DNA from: Ruminococcaceae bacterium UBA7135 | GTDB taxonomy: Bacteria > Bacillota > Clostridia > Oscillospirales > Ruminococcaceae | DNA: 7,179 bases | Assembly: GCA_002492075.1 (NCBI GenBank) | Contig: DKXD01000165.1 | Location: forward strand, 1 to 7,179 | Direction of reading: 5' to 3' | Part shown: piece after piece, positions 1 through 6,699 of the stretch | Position numbering within the stretch: position 1 is the stretch's first letter | Layout: every line of letters begins with the position of its first letter | Program-made: the position numbers and the translations under genes | The notes under the pieces: generated by a model | What the model saw: only the letters and a program-made list of their open reading frames with translations | What the model was told of the DNA's origin: nothing | The model's database searches: none

Positions 1-7
1 ATTTAAT

Positions 8-39
8 GGCTCTCTCCCCGCCGCAGGCGGGAGAGAGCC
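8..39. repeat. Long GC-rich hairpin (inverted repeat) at the window start
   Basis: The arms 8-22 and 26-39 pair over 14 base pairs around the loop GCA, with one unpaired C in the left arm (CCCC against GGG). On the plus strand it is followed by GATGAAACCG, with no U-tract. On the minus strand it is followed by ATTAAAT, also a poor U-tract as far as the window shows. It is therefore not a clear intrinsic terminator in either direction. It could separate ddl from an upstream gene, act as an RNA stability element, or be a copy of a dispersed genomic palindrome. The hairpin is directly visible; its role is unknown. Confidence 0.7.
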
Positions 40-183
40 GATGAAACCGTGCATTGAAAAACAAAGATACAATTTAATCAGCACCTCTTTAGGAAATTTG
101 TTCGGCATTTCTTTAATAAAAATCCATAGAATAATATTGATCCGTTTTTCGGAAAAAGCGTTTTAACGCAAGGGGGAGATAAC

Positions 184-1254
184 ATGGCAAAACTTAAAGT
201 AGCTGTTCTTTTTGGCGGAGTATCAAGCGAACACGAGATTTCGCTTATCTCGGCGTACTCGGTGCTGACGAATATGCCGAAGGATATGTATGATATTATG
301 TGCATAGGTATCACCAAAAAGGGCCATTGGATGTATTATCCGGGCGAGTATGAAAATATTAAGGACGGAACATGGGAAAATGATCCCGACTGTTCAACCG
401 CAATCATAAGCCCGGACAGAGTTCATAAGGGAATTATCGTGATAGGTAAGGACGAGGTGTTCCTTCGCAAGATCGATGTTGTGTTCCCTGTGCTTCACGG
501 GCTGAACGGCGAGGATGGTTCCATACAGGGGCTTTGTCAGCTTGCGGGACTGCCCTGCGTGGGCTGCGATATGACTTCGTCGGCTATTTGTATGGATAAG
601 TCGATAACCCATACGGTGCTGGACGCGGCGGGAATAAGGACCGCGAAGCACTTGACCATTATGCGCCATTCGCTTGGTGGGTTGGGGGATATCTGCGAGA
701 TCGTTGAAAGCGCCCTGAATTATCCTGTATACGTCAAGCCGTCAAGCGCAGGGTCGTCGGTCGGGGTTTCGAGGGCGGCAACCCGCGATGAGCTTAAGGA
801 CGCGCTGAAGAAAGCGTTCTCCTACGGAGATAAGGTCGTAGTCGAGCAGGAGATTATCGGCAAAGAGGTGGAGTGCGCTGTCCTTGGGAACGGAAAAGAC
901 ATTCAGGCAAGTGTTCCGGGACAAATAACTCCCGCAGAGGGCTTTTACGATTATGACGCAAAGTACAAGAATGGAACGTCGGTTTTGGATATTCCGGCGA
1001 AGATAAGCGACGAGGATATGCGCGAGCTTCGCGAGATCGCCAAGAAAGCGTATATTGCCTGCGGCTGCGGCGGAATGGCACGCGTGGACTTCTTCGTTAC
1101 AGAAAGCGGAATAGTTCTAAATGAGATCAATACTATACCCGGCTTTACGCCGATAAGTATGTATCCAAAGCTTATGGAGAATATGGGAATTACATACTCG
1201 GCGCTGTTAGACAGGCTGATACAGCTTGCGGCGGAGAAAAACGACGAGGAATGA
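184..1254 (+). CDS. ddl: D-alanine-D-alanine ligase
   Basis: This cytoplasmic ATP-grasp enzyme joins two D-alanines using ATP, giving the dipeptide that MurF adds to the peptidoglycan precursor. At 356 residues it has normal family length. The N-terminal signature GGVSSEHEISL (residues 11-21) carries E16, matching the substrate-binding Glu of E. coli DdlB. HGLNGEDG lies at 105-112. The central ATP-grasp region has VKPSSAGSSVGVS (184-196), with the active-site Ser at about 192. The C-terminal region has RVDFF (300-304) and NEINTIPGFT (313-322), which supply the Mg-binding acid and amide residues. The omega-loop segment FYDYDAKY (254-261) ends in Lys-Tyr, the pair typical of D-Ala-D-Ala specificity, and it lacks the His of VanA-type D-Ala-D-Lac ligases. 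The ATG start follows the strong Shine-Dalgarno AGGGGGAG (171-178). I found no convincing sigma-A promoter in 40-170. It is the first visible gene of the probable operon. Confidence 0.97.
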   Translation: MAKLKVAVLFGGVSSEHEISLISAYSVLTNMPKDMYDIMCIGITKKGHWMYYPGEYENIKDGTWENDPDCSTAIISPDRVHKGIIVIGKDEVFLRKIDVVFPVLHGLNGEDGSIQGLCQLAGLPCVGCDMTSSAICMDKSITHTVLDAAGIRTAKHLTIMRHSLGGLGDICEIVESALNYPVYVKPSSAGSSVGVSRAATRDELKDALKKAFSYGDKVVVEQEIIGKEVECAVLGNGKDIQASVPGQITPAEGFYDYDAKYKNGTSVLDIPAKISDEDMRELREIAKKAYIACGCGGMARVDFFVTESGIVLNEINTIPGFTPISMYPKLMENMGITYSALLDRLIQLAAEKNDEE

Positions 1255-1288
1255 AACCGCGGTGTGCGGCAGATCAAAAGAGGTTAAA

Positions 1289-1702
1289 ATGGATAATTGT
1301 TCGATAGTTTTGAATATAAAGCAGACTGCTGATGGAATGACGGACGAGTCGGAGCTTTTCACGCGCGGCGAGTTTCGTGTGCATAAGGGCGCGTACTATA
1401 TCGATTATGACGAAAGCGAGGCTACGGGGTATGAGGGAAGCCACGCGCAGCTTCGGGTTGATAAGGCGGGAATGACTATGACGAGGACGGGCACAACGTT
1501 TTCCAATCTGGTGTTTGAAAACGGAGTACGGCATTTCTGCCATTACGGAACAGAATACGGCGATTGTATGGTCGGGATCACCACGCAGGAGCTTAGCCAT
1601 TGTTTGGACGAAAACGGCGGTACGGTGCATTTAAAGTATTCCGTTGACGTGAACGCGGGTTTGATGACGGAAAATGAGATAACGATAAAGGTAAAGATGT
1701 GA
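1289..1702 (+). CDS. DUF1934 (YwiB-like) family protein
   Basis: This is a 137-residue soluble protein with no signal peptide or membrane segment. The pattern of short beta strands with conserved YYIDYDESEATGYEG (residues 36-50), TMTRTG (63-68), LVFENG (74-79), TEYG (88-91) and a closing LKYSVDVN...ITIKV segment matches the DUF1934/YwiB family, predicted to form a small calycin-like beta-barrel. Its biochemical role is unknown. As I recall, the Bacillus subtilis homologue ywiB also sits beside argS, and the same adjacency is seen here. The frame is open upstream to a TTG at 1226, inside the end of ddl, but I chose the ATG at 1289. It has the Shine-Dalgarno AGAGG (1279-1283), and the 21 extra upstream residues are basic and unlike the family. 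It lies 34 bases after ddl and 10 before argS, so co-transcription is likely. Confidence 0.88.
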   Translation: MDNCSIVLNIKQTADGMTDESELFTRGEFRVHKGAYYIDYDESEATGYEGSHAQLRVDKAGMTMTRTGTTFSNLVFENGVRHFCHYGTEYGDCMVGITTQELSHCLDENGGTVHLKYSVDVNAGLMTENEITIKVKM

Positions 1703-1712
1703 GGGACAAAAA

Positions 1713-3488
1713 ATGTTTTATAACGCGGTAAATCAAGCAAAATCCGAGATAAAGGAGATAGTGATGAGCGCGCTGGGCGTGCTGGTGAGCGAGGGAAAGA
1801 TAGGGGCGGAGCCTTTGCCCGCATTTCAGGTTACTATACCGAACGACAGCGCTCACGGCGATTTTTCGGCGAATGTCGCGCTGGTCTGCGCGAAAGCCCT
1901 AAAGACAAATCCGAGAGCTCTCGCTCAGCAGATAGTGGACGCTGCCGTTCTGGAGGGGACAAGCTTTGATAAGATAGAGCTTGCCGGTCCCGGGTTTCTG
2001 AACTTCTTTTTGGGAGACAAGTGGTTTTCGGAGGTGGTTACGAACACGCTCTTGCTTGGCGCGGACTATGGGAAGACAAATCTTGGCGCGGGCAAACGTG
2101 TTTTGGTGGAGTTCGTTTCCGCAAATCCGACGGGACCTATGCACATAGGCAATGCGCGCGGCGGCGCTATCGGCGACTGCCTTGCTTCGCTGCTGCAAAC
2201 GGCGGGATATCAGGCGGATCGTGAGTTCTACATTAACGATGCGGGAAATCAAGTCGCTAAGTTTGGAAAGTCTCTGTCTTTGCGCTATATGCAGCTTTGC
2301 GGCGGGGAGGGTCAAAAGCTCATAGCCGAGTACGGCAGCGATAACGAGAAAATAACCTCCGAAATTTACAAGGATTCCCAAAAGGAAAACCCGGACGAAA
2401 GACTTTTCCCGATGCCCGACGACGTTTATCTCGGACAGGATATCATAGAACACGCGAAGAATTATTACGATATAAACGGCGATGTTTTGGCGGACAAGTC
2501 CGAGGAGGAGCGCGCGAAGGCGCTTGTTGATTACGCGCTTCCGTTGAATGAAGCGCGTCTTGAGACCGACCTGATGAAATACCGCATTAAGTATGACAAT
2601 TGGTTCAAGGAAAGCAGCCTGCATAAAAGCGGAGCGGTAAAAGAGGTCATCGAGCATCTTAAAGCGGGCGGATATACTTATGAGCAGGACGGCGCTTTGT
2701 GGCTGAAAGCAACCGAGCTTGGCGGCGAGCAGGATTTTGTGCTGCTGCGCTCCAACGGTTTTCCCACATATATAGTTCCCGACATCGCATACCATTATAA
2801 TAAGCTTGTAACAAGAGGCTACGATAAGGCAATAGACGTTCTGGGTGCGGATCACCACGGCTATGTAAAGCGCATGAGGGTTTGCCTTAAAGCAATGGGC
2901 ATAGACGAAAAGCGTTTGGATGTGGTTATGTGTCAGATGGTAAATCTGGTTCGCGACGGGGAGGTCGTAAAGCTCTCAAAGCGCTCCGGCAAAGCGATAA
3001 CGCTTTCTACCTTGCTTGACGAGGTCCCAATAGACGAGGCGAGGTTCTTCTTTAACTTGCGCAGCACCGATACTCATCTGGATTTCGACCTTGATCTTGC
3101 GGTGGAGGAAAGCTCGAAAAACCCCGTGTTCTATGTTCAATATGCTCACGCCAGAATTTGCCGCGTTCTTGAAAAAATGGCGGAGAGCGGAGCAAAATAC
3201 AACGGCGGTGAAGTGAATTTCACCGAAGAGCCGGAGTTTGCGCTTATCCGAAAAATTGCCGAGCTGCCCGAGCTTGTAAACGAGGCGGCAAGTGAATACA
3301 GCCCGTTTAAAATGACAAAATATGTGTATGAATTTGCACAGGTGTTCCATAAATTTTACGACACTTGTCCGATAAAAGACGCCGAGGAACGCGTGAAGCT
3401 GGCAAGGTTGGCGTTGTGTGCCGCGTCAAAGACGGTCATAGCGAATGTCCTTGCAATGCTGAAAATAGACGCTCCCGAAAAAATGTGA
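1713..3488 (+). CDS. argS: Arginyl-tRNA synthetase
   Basis: This class I aminoacyl-tRNA synthetase charges tRNA-Arg with arginine in the cytoplasm. At 591 residues it is full length. The N-terminal tRNA-recognition domain (about 1-125) includes AHGDFSANVAL (48-58). The catalytic Rossmann domain has the HIGH-equivalent HIGN at 144-147 within NPTGPMHIGNARGGA. It continues through EFYINDAGNQ (171-180), PTYIVPDIAYHYNK (351-364), GADHHGYV (378-385) and the KMSKS-type KLSKRSGK (420-427). The C-terminal helical DALR anticodon-binding domain follows, with VQYAHARI (475-482) near its start. The start at 1713 has the Shine-Dalgarno GAGGGA (1701-1706), which overlaps the stop of the DUF1934 gene, and the N-terminus MFYNAVNQAKSEIKEIV fits clostridial ArgRS proteins. 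An alternative in-frame start at 1764 is annotated separately. No T-box or attenuator fits in the 10-base gap before it, so expression should follow the operon. Confidence 0.98.
   Translation: MFYNAVNQAKSEIKEIVMSALGVLVSEGKIGAEPLPAFQVTIPNDSAHGDFSANVALVCAKALKTNPRALAQQIVDAAVLEGTSFDKIELAGPGFLNFFLGDKWFSEVVTNTLLLGADYGKTNLGAGKRVLVEFVSANPTGPMHIGNARGGAIGDCLASLLQTAGYQADREFYINDAGNQVAKFGKSLSLRYMQLCGGEGQKLIAEYGSDNEKITSEIYKDSQKENPDERLFPMPDDVYLGQDIIEHAKNYYDINGDVLADKSEEERAKALVDYALPLNEARLETDLMKYRIKYDNWFKESSLHKSGAVKEVIEHLKAGGYTYEQDGALWLKATELGGEQDFVLLRSNGFPTYIVPDIAYHYNKLVTRGYDKAIDVLGADHHGYVKRMRVCLKAMGIDEKRLDVVMCQMVNLVRDGEVVKLSKRSGKAITLSTLLDEVPIDEARFFFNLRSTDTHLDFDLDLAVEESSKNPVFYVQYAHARICRVLEKMAESGAKYNGGEVNFTEEPEFALIRKIAELPELVNEAASEYSPFKMTKYVYEFAQVFHKFYDTCPIKDAEERVKLARLALCAASKTVIANVLAMLKIDAPEKM
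1752..1766 (+). promoter_or_regulatory. Second Shine-Dalgarno and in-frame ATG inside argS
   Basis: AAGGAG (1752-1757) lies six bases before an in-frame ATG at 1764, codon 18 of argS. By base pairing it is a better ribosome site than the one at 1701-1706. Using it would remove the first 17 residues, which form the start of the N-terminal helix of the tRNA-binding domain. I prefer the upstream start because those residues match the family's usual N-terminus. The site may be chance, since the codons encode Lys-Glu-Ile. Confidence 0.3.
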
Positions 3489-3527
3489 CTTTACATCATT
3501 ACAGAAGTTTAAAAACGGAGGATAAAA

Positions 3528-6158
3528 ATGTTCAAGCAAGAAAAGAAGTACTATCTAAAAGCCTTTTTGGTAACTATGATCATGGCTTTTGTGATGTTTC
3601 TGCCGTTTGTGATAATCGATGGCGGCTACTTCATTTTTTACGGAGATTACAACGCGCAGCAGATACCTTTTTTTAAGCAATGCGTTGAAGCCGTGCATAA
3701 TGGCACAATGGGTTGGGATTGGAAAACCGATCTTGGCGCGAACTTCTTCGGAAGCTACACATATTATACGCTGGGAAGCCCTTTTTTCTGGTTTATGTGT
3801 CTGTTTCCCGCAAGCTGGGCGCCGTACTTGATGATGCCCCTTTTGTCTGTCAAGATAGGTTTGTTCGGGCTATTCTCGTTCATTTATATCCGCCGATTTG
3901 TTACCAAGCCGCAAAGTGCGCTTATCGGTGGTATCCTGTACGCTTTTTCAAGCTTTAACCTTTATAATATTTTCTTCCAGTTCCAGGACGCGATAATTTG
4001 GTTTCCGCTCCTGCTTATCGGGCTTGAAGAAGCGGTTATTAACAAGCGCAGGGGTGTTTTCGTGCTCGCAATGGCAATAAATTGCCTTGCAAATTATTTC
4101 TTCTTTATCCAAGAGTGTGTATTTTTGGTTTTGTACTTTATTGTGCGTTACGCGATGGATCGAAGATTTACGATCGGGGTAAAGGATTTTTTCTGCCTTG
4201 CGTTCGAGTGTATCGCGGGAGTGCTGATAGCGGGAGTTCTGTTCATTCCGTCAATATATCAGGTGCTTGACGTGCCGCGCTCTCGCAATACTTTGGTGGA
4301 TTGGAGCTTCCTGTTCTTCGGCGATGAGCAGCGATATGGCTTGCTGTTGGAGAGCTTTTTCTTCCCGCCCGAGATCGCCGCGCGAAACAAGATGTTCGAG
4401 AACGCCAACGCGAAGTGGTCAAGCGTCGCGCTTTATCTGCCGCTGTTTTCGATGGCGGGTGTGCTGGCGTTCTTCAAGAGCGCGAAGAAGCATTGGATAA
4501 AGCCACTGCTGCTTATATGCCTGATGTTTGCGTTCGTCCCGGGGCTTAACTCGTCGTTCACGCTGTTCAATAACAATTATTATACACGCTGGTTCTATAT
4601 GCCTACGCTTATTATCTGTTTGGCTACCGCGTATGTATTGGATCGCGACGATTATGACTTTAGCTTCGGAGTTAAGGCGACGGCTGTCGCGACAGCTATT
4701 ATTGGCTGTCTTGCGTTGTTTGCTCCGTTTACAAGAGAGATAACCGGTTCGGACGGAAAAAAGGTCAAAACCATCGTTCCGAGATTTATGAAGATCGATT
4801 ACTATCCGCTTTGGATAGCGATCGGGTTGGCTGCTGTTACCACAGTTGTACTGATAATATTGATGAAATACCGCAAGAAGGATTCCGCTAATGTATTCAT
4901 GAAGCGAATTTTCACTCTTACTATTGTTTTTTCAATGTTTTTGGGGTATTATTTCATCGGCTGCGGACGTTCGCTTGGCCCTACAGTTGGCAGATTTAAC
5001 ACGATGGCGGAGGCGAAGTTCAACATTGACGATCCGGATTTTTACAGAATTGAGGGCTTGGACGAGACCAACAACGCAAATATGTTCTGGGGCATGAGTT
5101 CGCTGAAGAGCTTTACAAGTATAATCCCGGGTTCTACGTTCGAACTGTATGATCTGCTGGGGATAAGCCGTACCGTAAATTCCGCACCCGATAACGACCG
5201 TTACGCGTTCAGAGCGTTATCGCGCGTAAAATATATTATGGTGCCCGAAGATATGACCGGGCAGAAAAGCGCTTTAGACAAACTCGCAATTTATGAAAAA
5301 ATCGACAAGCAGGGAATATACGATATTTATAAAACCGACTATGCTCTGCCTATGGGATTTGCCTATGACGGCTACTATCTTGAAAAGGACGTAAAAGAGA
5401 ACAAAAAGGTGGATAATCTTATGGTACGTGCCGCCGTTTTGAATGAGGAGCAGGCAAAGAAGTACTCGGACATTCTGGAGCCGCTGGACGCTATTACGAC
5501 GGGCAACATATCTCTTGAGGAGTTCAAGGAGGATGCAAAAAAGCGAATAGACGAGGGCGTGGTTCAGTTTTCGATAAATAAAAAGGGCTTTACCGCAATG
5601 AGTAACTACGATACGGAGAAACTGGTATGCTTCAGCGTTCCGTGGTGTAAAGGCTGGTCAGCGACCGTGAACGGCGAACTTGTTGAAGTCGACAAGATAA
5701 ACGGCGGTCTTTGTGCGGTGCGCGTACCGTCGGGCGTGAGCGAGATATCGTTCACATATGAAACGCCGGGGCTTAAATACGGCATTATAGCATCGATAGC
5801 GGGAATTGTAATGTATGCTGTTTATATGCTTTACTTTATGGTGATAAAACGCAAGAATGGACGTTCTTATGTACACCTGTACGACTGCGATCAGGTTGCC
5901 GGCGTAAAGGCGCACAAGTCGTATATCAGTCAGCTTTCGGAACAGATATATAATTGCCCCGAGCGCGGAGGGAAAATTAGCTCCAACGAGCAGGTGATAG
6001 AGTTCCCCGATACCGAGGAAAGCTTTATGGATACGGAAAAGTACGATTTCAGCAAACGCAAGCCCAAGGAGCGTAACTCGCACATTACCGAGGACGATGA
6101 GGCGTACCGTGTAATGGAGGAGCTTGACAAGCAAAAAGAGGATGACGATAAGGAGTAA
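3528..6158 (+). CDS. YfhO-family polytopic membrane protein, putative GT-C-type glycosyltransferase
   Basis: This 876-residue integral membrane protein probably belongs to the bacterial YfhO family. The family is related in fold to GT-C glycosyltransferases that use lipid-linked sugars outside the membrane; B. subtilis YfhO has been linked to lipoteichoic acid glycosylation. By eye there are about 12-14 membrane segments, beginning at 11-31 and continuing through about 478. An extracytoplasmic, beta-rich region follows (about 485-748), then a last membrane helix at 751-773. After helix 1, GDYNAQQIPFFKQ (39-51) places an Asp where GT-C enzymes keep their catalytic acid. GWDWKTDLGANFFGSY and GSPF follow as in the family. 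NNNYYTRWFYMP (348-359) and the late PWCKGWSATVNG (705-716) are further family-like motifs. The tail 774-876 is cytoplasmic and highly charged, longer than I would expect. The ATG has the Shine-Dalgarno GGAGGA (3517-3522). The actual sugar, acceptor and activity cannot be read from the sequence. Confidence 0.88.
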   Translation: MFKQEKKYYLKAFLVTMIMAFVMFLPFVIIDGGYFIFYGDYNAQQIPFFKQCVEAVHNGTMGWDWKTDLGANFFGSYTYYTLGSPFFWFMCLFPASWAPYLMMPLLSVKIGLFGLFSFIYIRRFVTKPQSALIGGILYAFSSFNLYNIFFQFQDAIIWFPLLLIGLEEAVINKRRGVFVLAMAINCLANYFFFIQECVFLVLYFIVRYAMDRRFTIGVKDFFCLAFECIAGVLIAGVLFIPSIYQVLDVPRSRNTLVDWSFLFFGDEQRYGLLLESFFFPPEIAARNKMFENANAKWSSVALYLPLFSMAGVLAFFKSAKKHWIKPLLLICLMFAFVPGLNSSFTLFNNNYYTRWFYMPTLIICLATAYVLDRDDYDFSFGVKATAVATAIIGCLALFAPFTREITGSDGKKVKTIVPRFMKIDYYPLWIAIGLAAVTTVVLIILMKYRKKDSANVFMKRIFTLTIVFSMFLGYYFIGCGRSLGPTVGRFNTMAEAKFNIDDPDFYRIEGLDETNNANMFWGMSSLKSFTSIIPGSTFELYDLLGISRTVNSAPDNDRYAFRALSRVKYIMVPEDMTGQKSALDKLAIYEKIDKQGIYDIYKTDYALPMGFAYDGYYLEKDVKENKKVDNLMVRAAVLNEEQAKKYSDILEPLDAITTGNISLEEFKEDAKKRIDEGVVQFSINKKGFTAMSNYDTEKLVCFSVPWCKGWSATVNGELVEVDKINGGLCAVRVPSGVSEISFTYETPGLKYGIIASIAGIVMYAVYMLYFMVIKRKNGRSYVHLYDCDQVAGVKAHKSYISQLSEQIYNCPERGGKISSNEQVIEFPDTEESFMDTEKYDFSKRKPKERNSHITEDDEAYRVMEELDKQKEDDDKE
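6150..6155 (+). promoter_or_regulatory. Nudix gene ribosome binding site inside the yfhO-like 3' end
   Basis: AAGGAG encodes the last two residues (Lys-Glu) of the upstream membrane protein and lies directly before its TAA. It is six bases ahead of the Nudix ATG at 6162. The upstream stop and downstream start are three bases apart, so ribosomes finishing the membrane protein could readily re-initiate. This fixes the Nudix start and suggests translational coupling. Confidence 0.8.
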
Positions 6159-6161
6159 AAT

Positions 6162-6698
6162 ATGCATTTGGATGAAAAAACCCTGTCAAGCGAGCAGAAG
6201 TTTGACGGAAAGATCGTAAAGCTGTTTGTAGACAAGGCGGAGCTTGAAAACGGCGAAATAGTGACGCGCGAGATGATAAAGCACCCCGGTGGAGTATGCA
6301 TAGTGCCGCTTGATGAGAATAATAACGTGCTTATGGTGCGGCAGTTTCGCTATCCGCCGCACAAGGTGCTGCTGGAGATACCAGCGGGTAAGCTGGAGTT
6401 TAACGAAAATCACCGTGAGTGCGGTCTGAGAGAGCTGAAAGAGGAAACGGGCTGCACCTGTGACGAGTTTACCTATCTCGGCAATCTTATCCCAACGCCC
6501 GCCTATGACAATGAAGTGATCCACATGTATCTTGCGCGCGGTCTGCACGGCGGCGAACAGGATCTGGACGATGACGAATTCCTTGATGTAGAAAAAATAC
6601 CGCTTGAAAAAGCGGTAGAAATGGTTATGAATAATGAGATAGAGGATGCGAAGACCCAGATAGCGCTGCTTAAAACAAGCGCTTTGTTAGGTCGATAA
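6162..6698 (+). CDS. Nudix hydrolase, ADP-ribose pyrophosphatase type
   Basis: This 178-residue cytoplasmic enzyme probably cleaves ADP-ribose to AMP and ribose 5-phosphate, or a related nucleoside diphosphate sugar. The Nudix box GX5EX7REUXEEXGU is complete at residues 76-98: G76, E82, R90-E91, L92, E94-E95, G97 and C98. The metal-binding glutamates are therefore all present. The preceding VRQFRYPPHKVLLEIPAGK (59-77) and the following LIPTPAYDNEVIHMYLARGL (109-128) match ADP-ribose pyrophosphatases of the NudF/YqkG type. Prolines at 111 and 113 fall near the position used to recognise that subfamily. Length is normal and the protein appears intact. It is the last gene of the plus-strand operon and its stop lies one base from the stop of convergent spoVG. 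Residues about 144-153 are encoded over the antisense spoVG terminator. Substrate choice between ADP-ribose and sugar nucleotides remains inference. Confidence 0.93.
   Translation: MHLDEKTLSSEQKFDGKIVKLFVDKAELENGEIVTREMIKHPGGVCIVPLDENNNVLMVRQFRYPPHKVLLEIPAGKLEFNENHRECGLRELKEETGCTCDEFTYLGNLIPTPAYDNEVIHMYLARGLHGGEQDLDDDEFLDVEKIPLEKAVEMVMNNEIEDAKTQIALLKTSALLGR
6592..6617 (-). terminator. Intrinsic terminator of spoVG, embedded in the Nudix gene
   Basis: Read on the minus strand, TACCGCTT (6617-6610) pairs perfectly with AAGCGGTA (6605-6598) around the loop TTTC, and six Ts follow (6597-6592). This is a canonical Rho-independent terminator with an 8-bp stem, starting 83 bases past the spoVG stop. 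On the plus strand the same stem has a GAAA tetraloop but no following U-tract, so it should not stop the Nudix transcript. The spoVG mRNA would then carry a 3' end antisense to the last third of the Nudix message. Confidence 0.8.
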
Positions 6699-6699
6699 A

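Noticed and set aside
184..1254. Possibility that the ligase is a VanA-type or D-Ala-D-Ser resistance enzyme
   Set aside because: The omega-loop keeps the Lys-Tyr typical of D-Ala-D-Ala ligases, and no vanH, vanX, vanT or van regulatory genes are nearby.
1226..1288. TTG-initiated N-terminal extension of the DUF1934 gene
   Set aside because: It would overlap the end of ddl and add an unconserved basic segment. The ATG at 1289 has its own Shine-Dalgarno and matches the family's start.
1899..2858. 319-codon open frame on the minus strand opposite argS
   Set aside because: It lies wholly inside argS, which has full motif support. The predicted protein has no recognisable family, and such antisense frames are common opposite codon-biased genes.
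3489..3527. Gap between argS and the YfhO-like gene checked for a terminator or promoter
   Set aside because: No stem with a U-tract and no paired -35/-10 elements were seen, so I treat the genes as one transcription unit.
4683..4696. Perfect 14-bp palindrome GCTGTCGCGACAGC inside the YfhO-like gene
   Set aside because: About 0.4 palindromes of this length are expected by chance in a window of this size. It is fully explained by Ala-Val-Ala-Thr codons and has no regulatory context.
5658..6167. 169-codon open frame on the minus strand opposite the end of the YfhO-like gene
   Set aside because: It is antisense to a well-supported coding region, has no recognisable domain, and has no sensible context as a separate gene.
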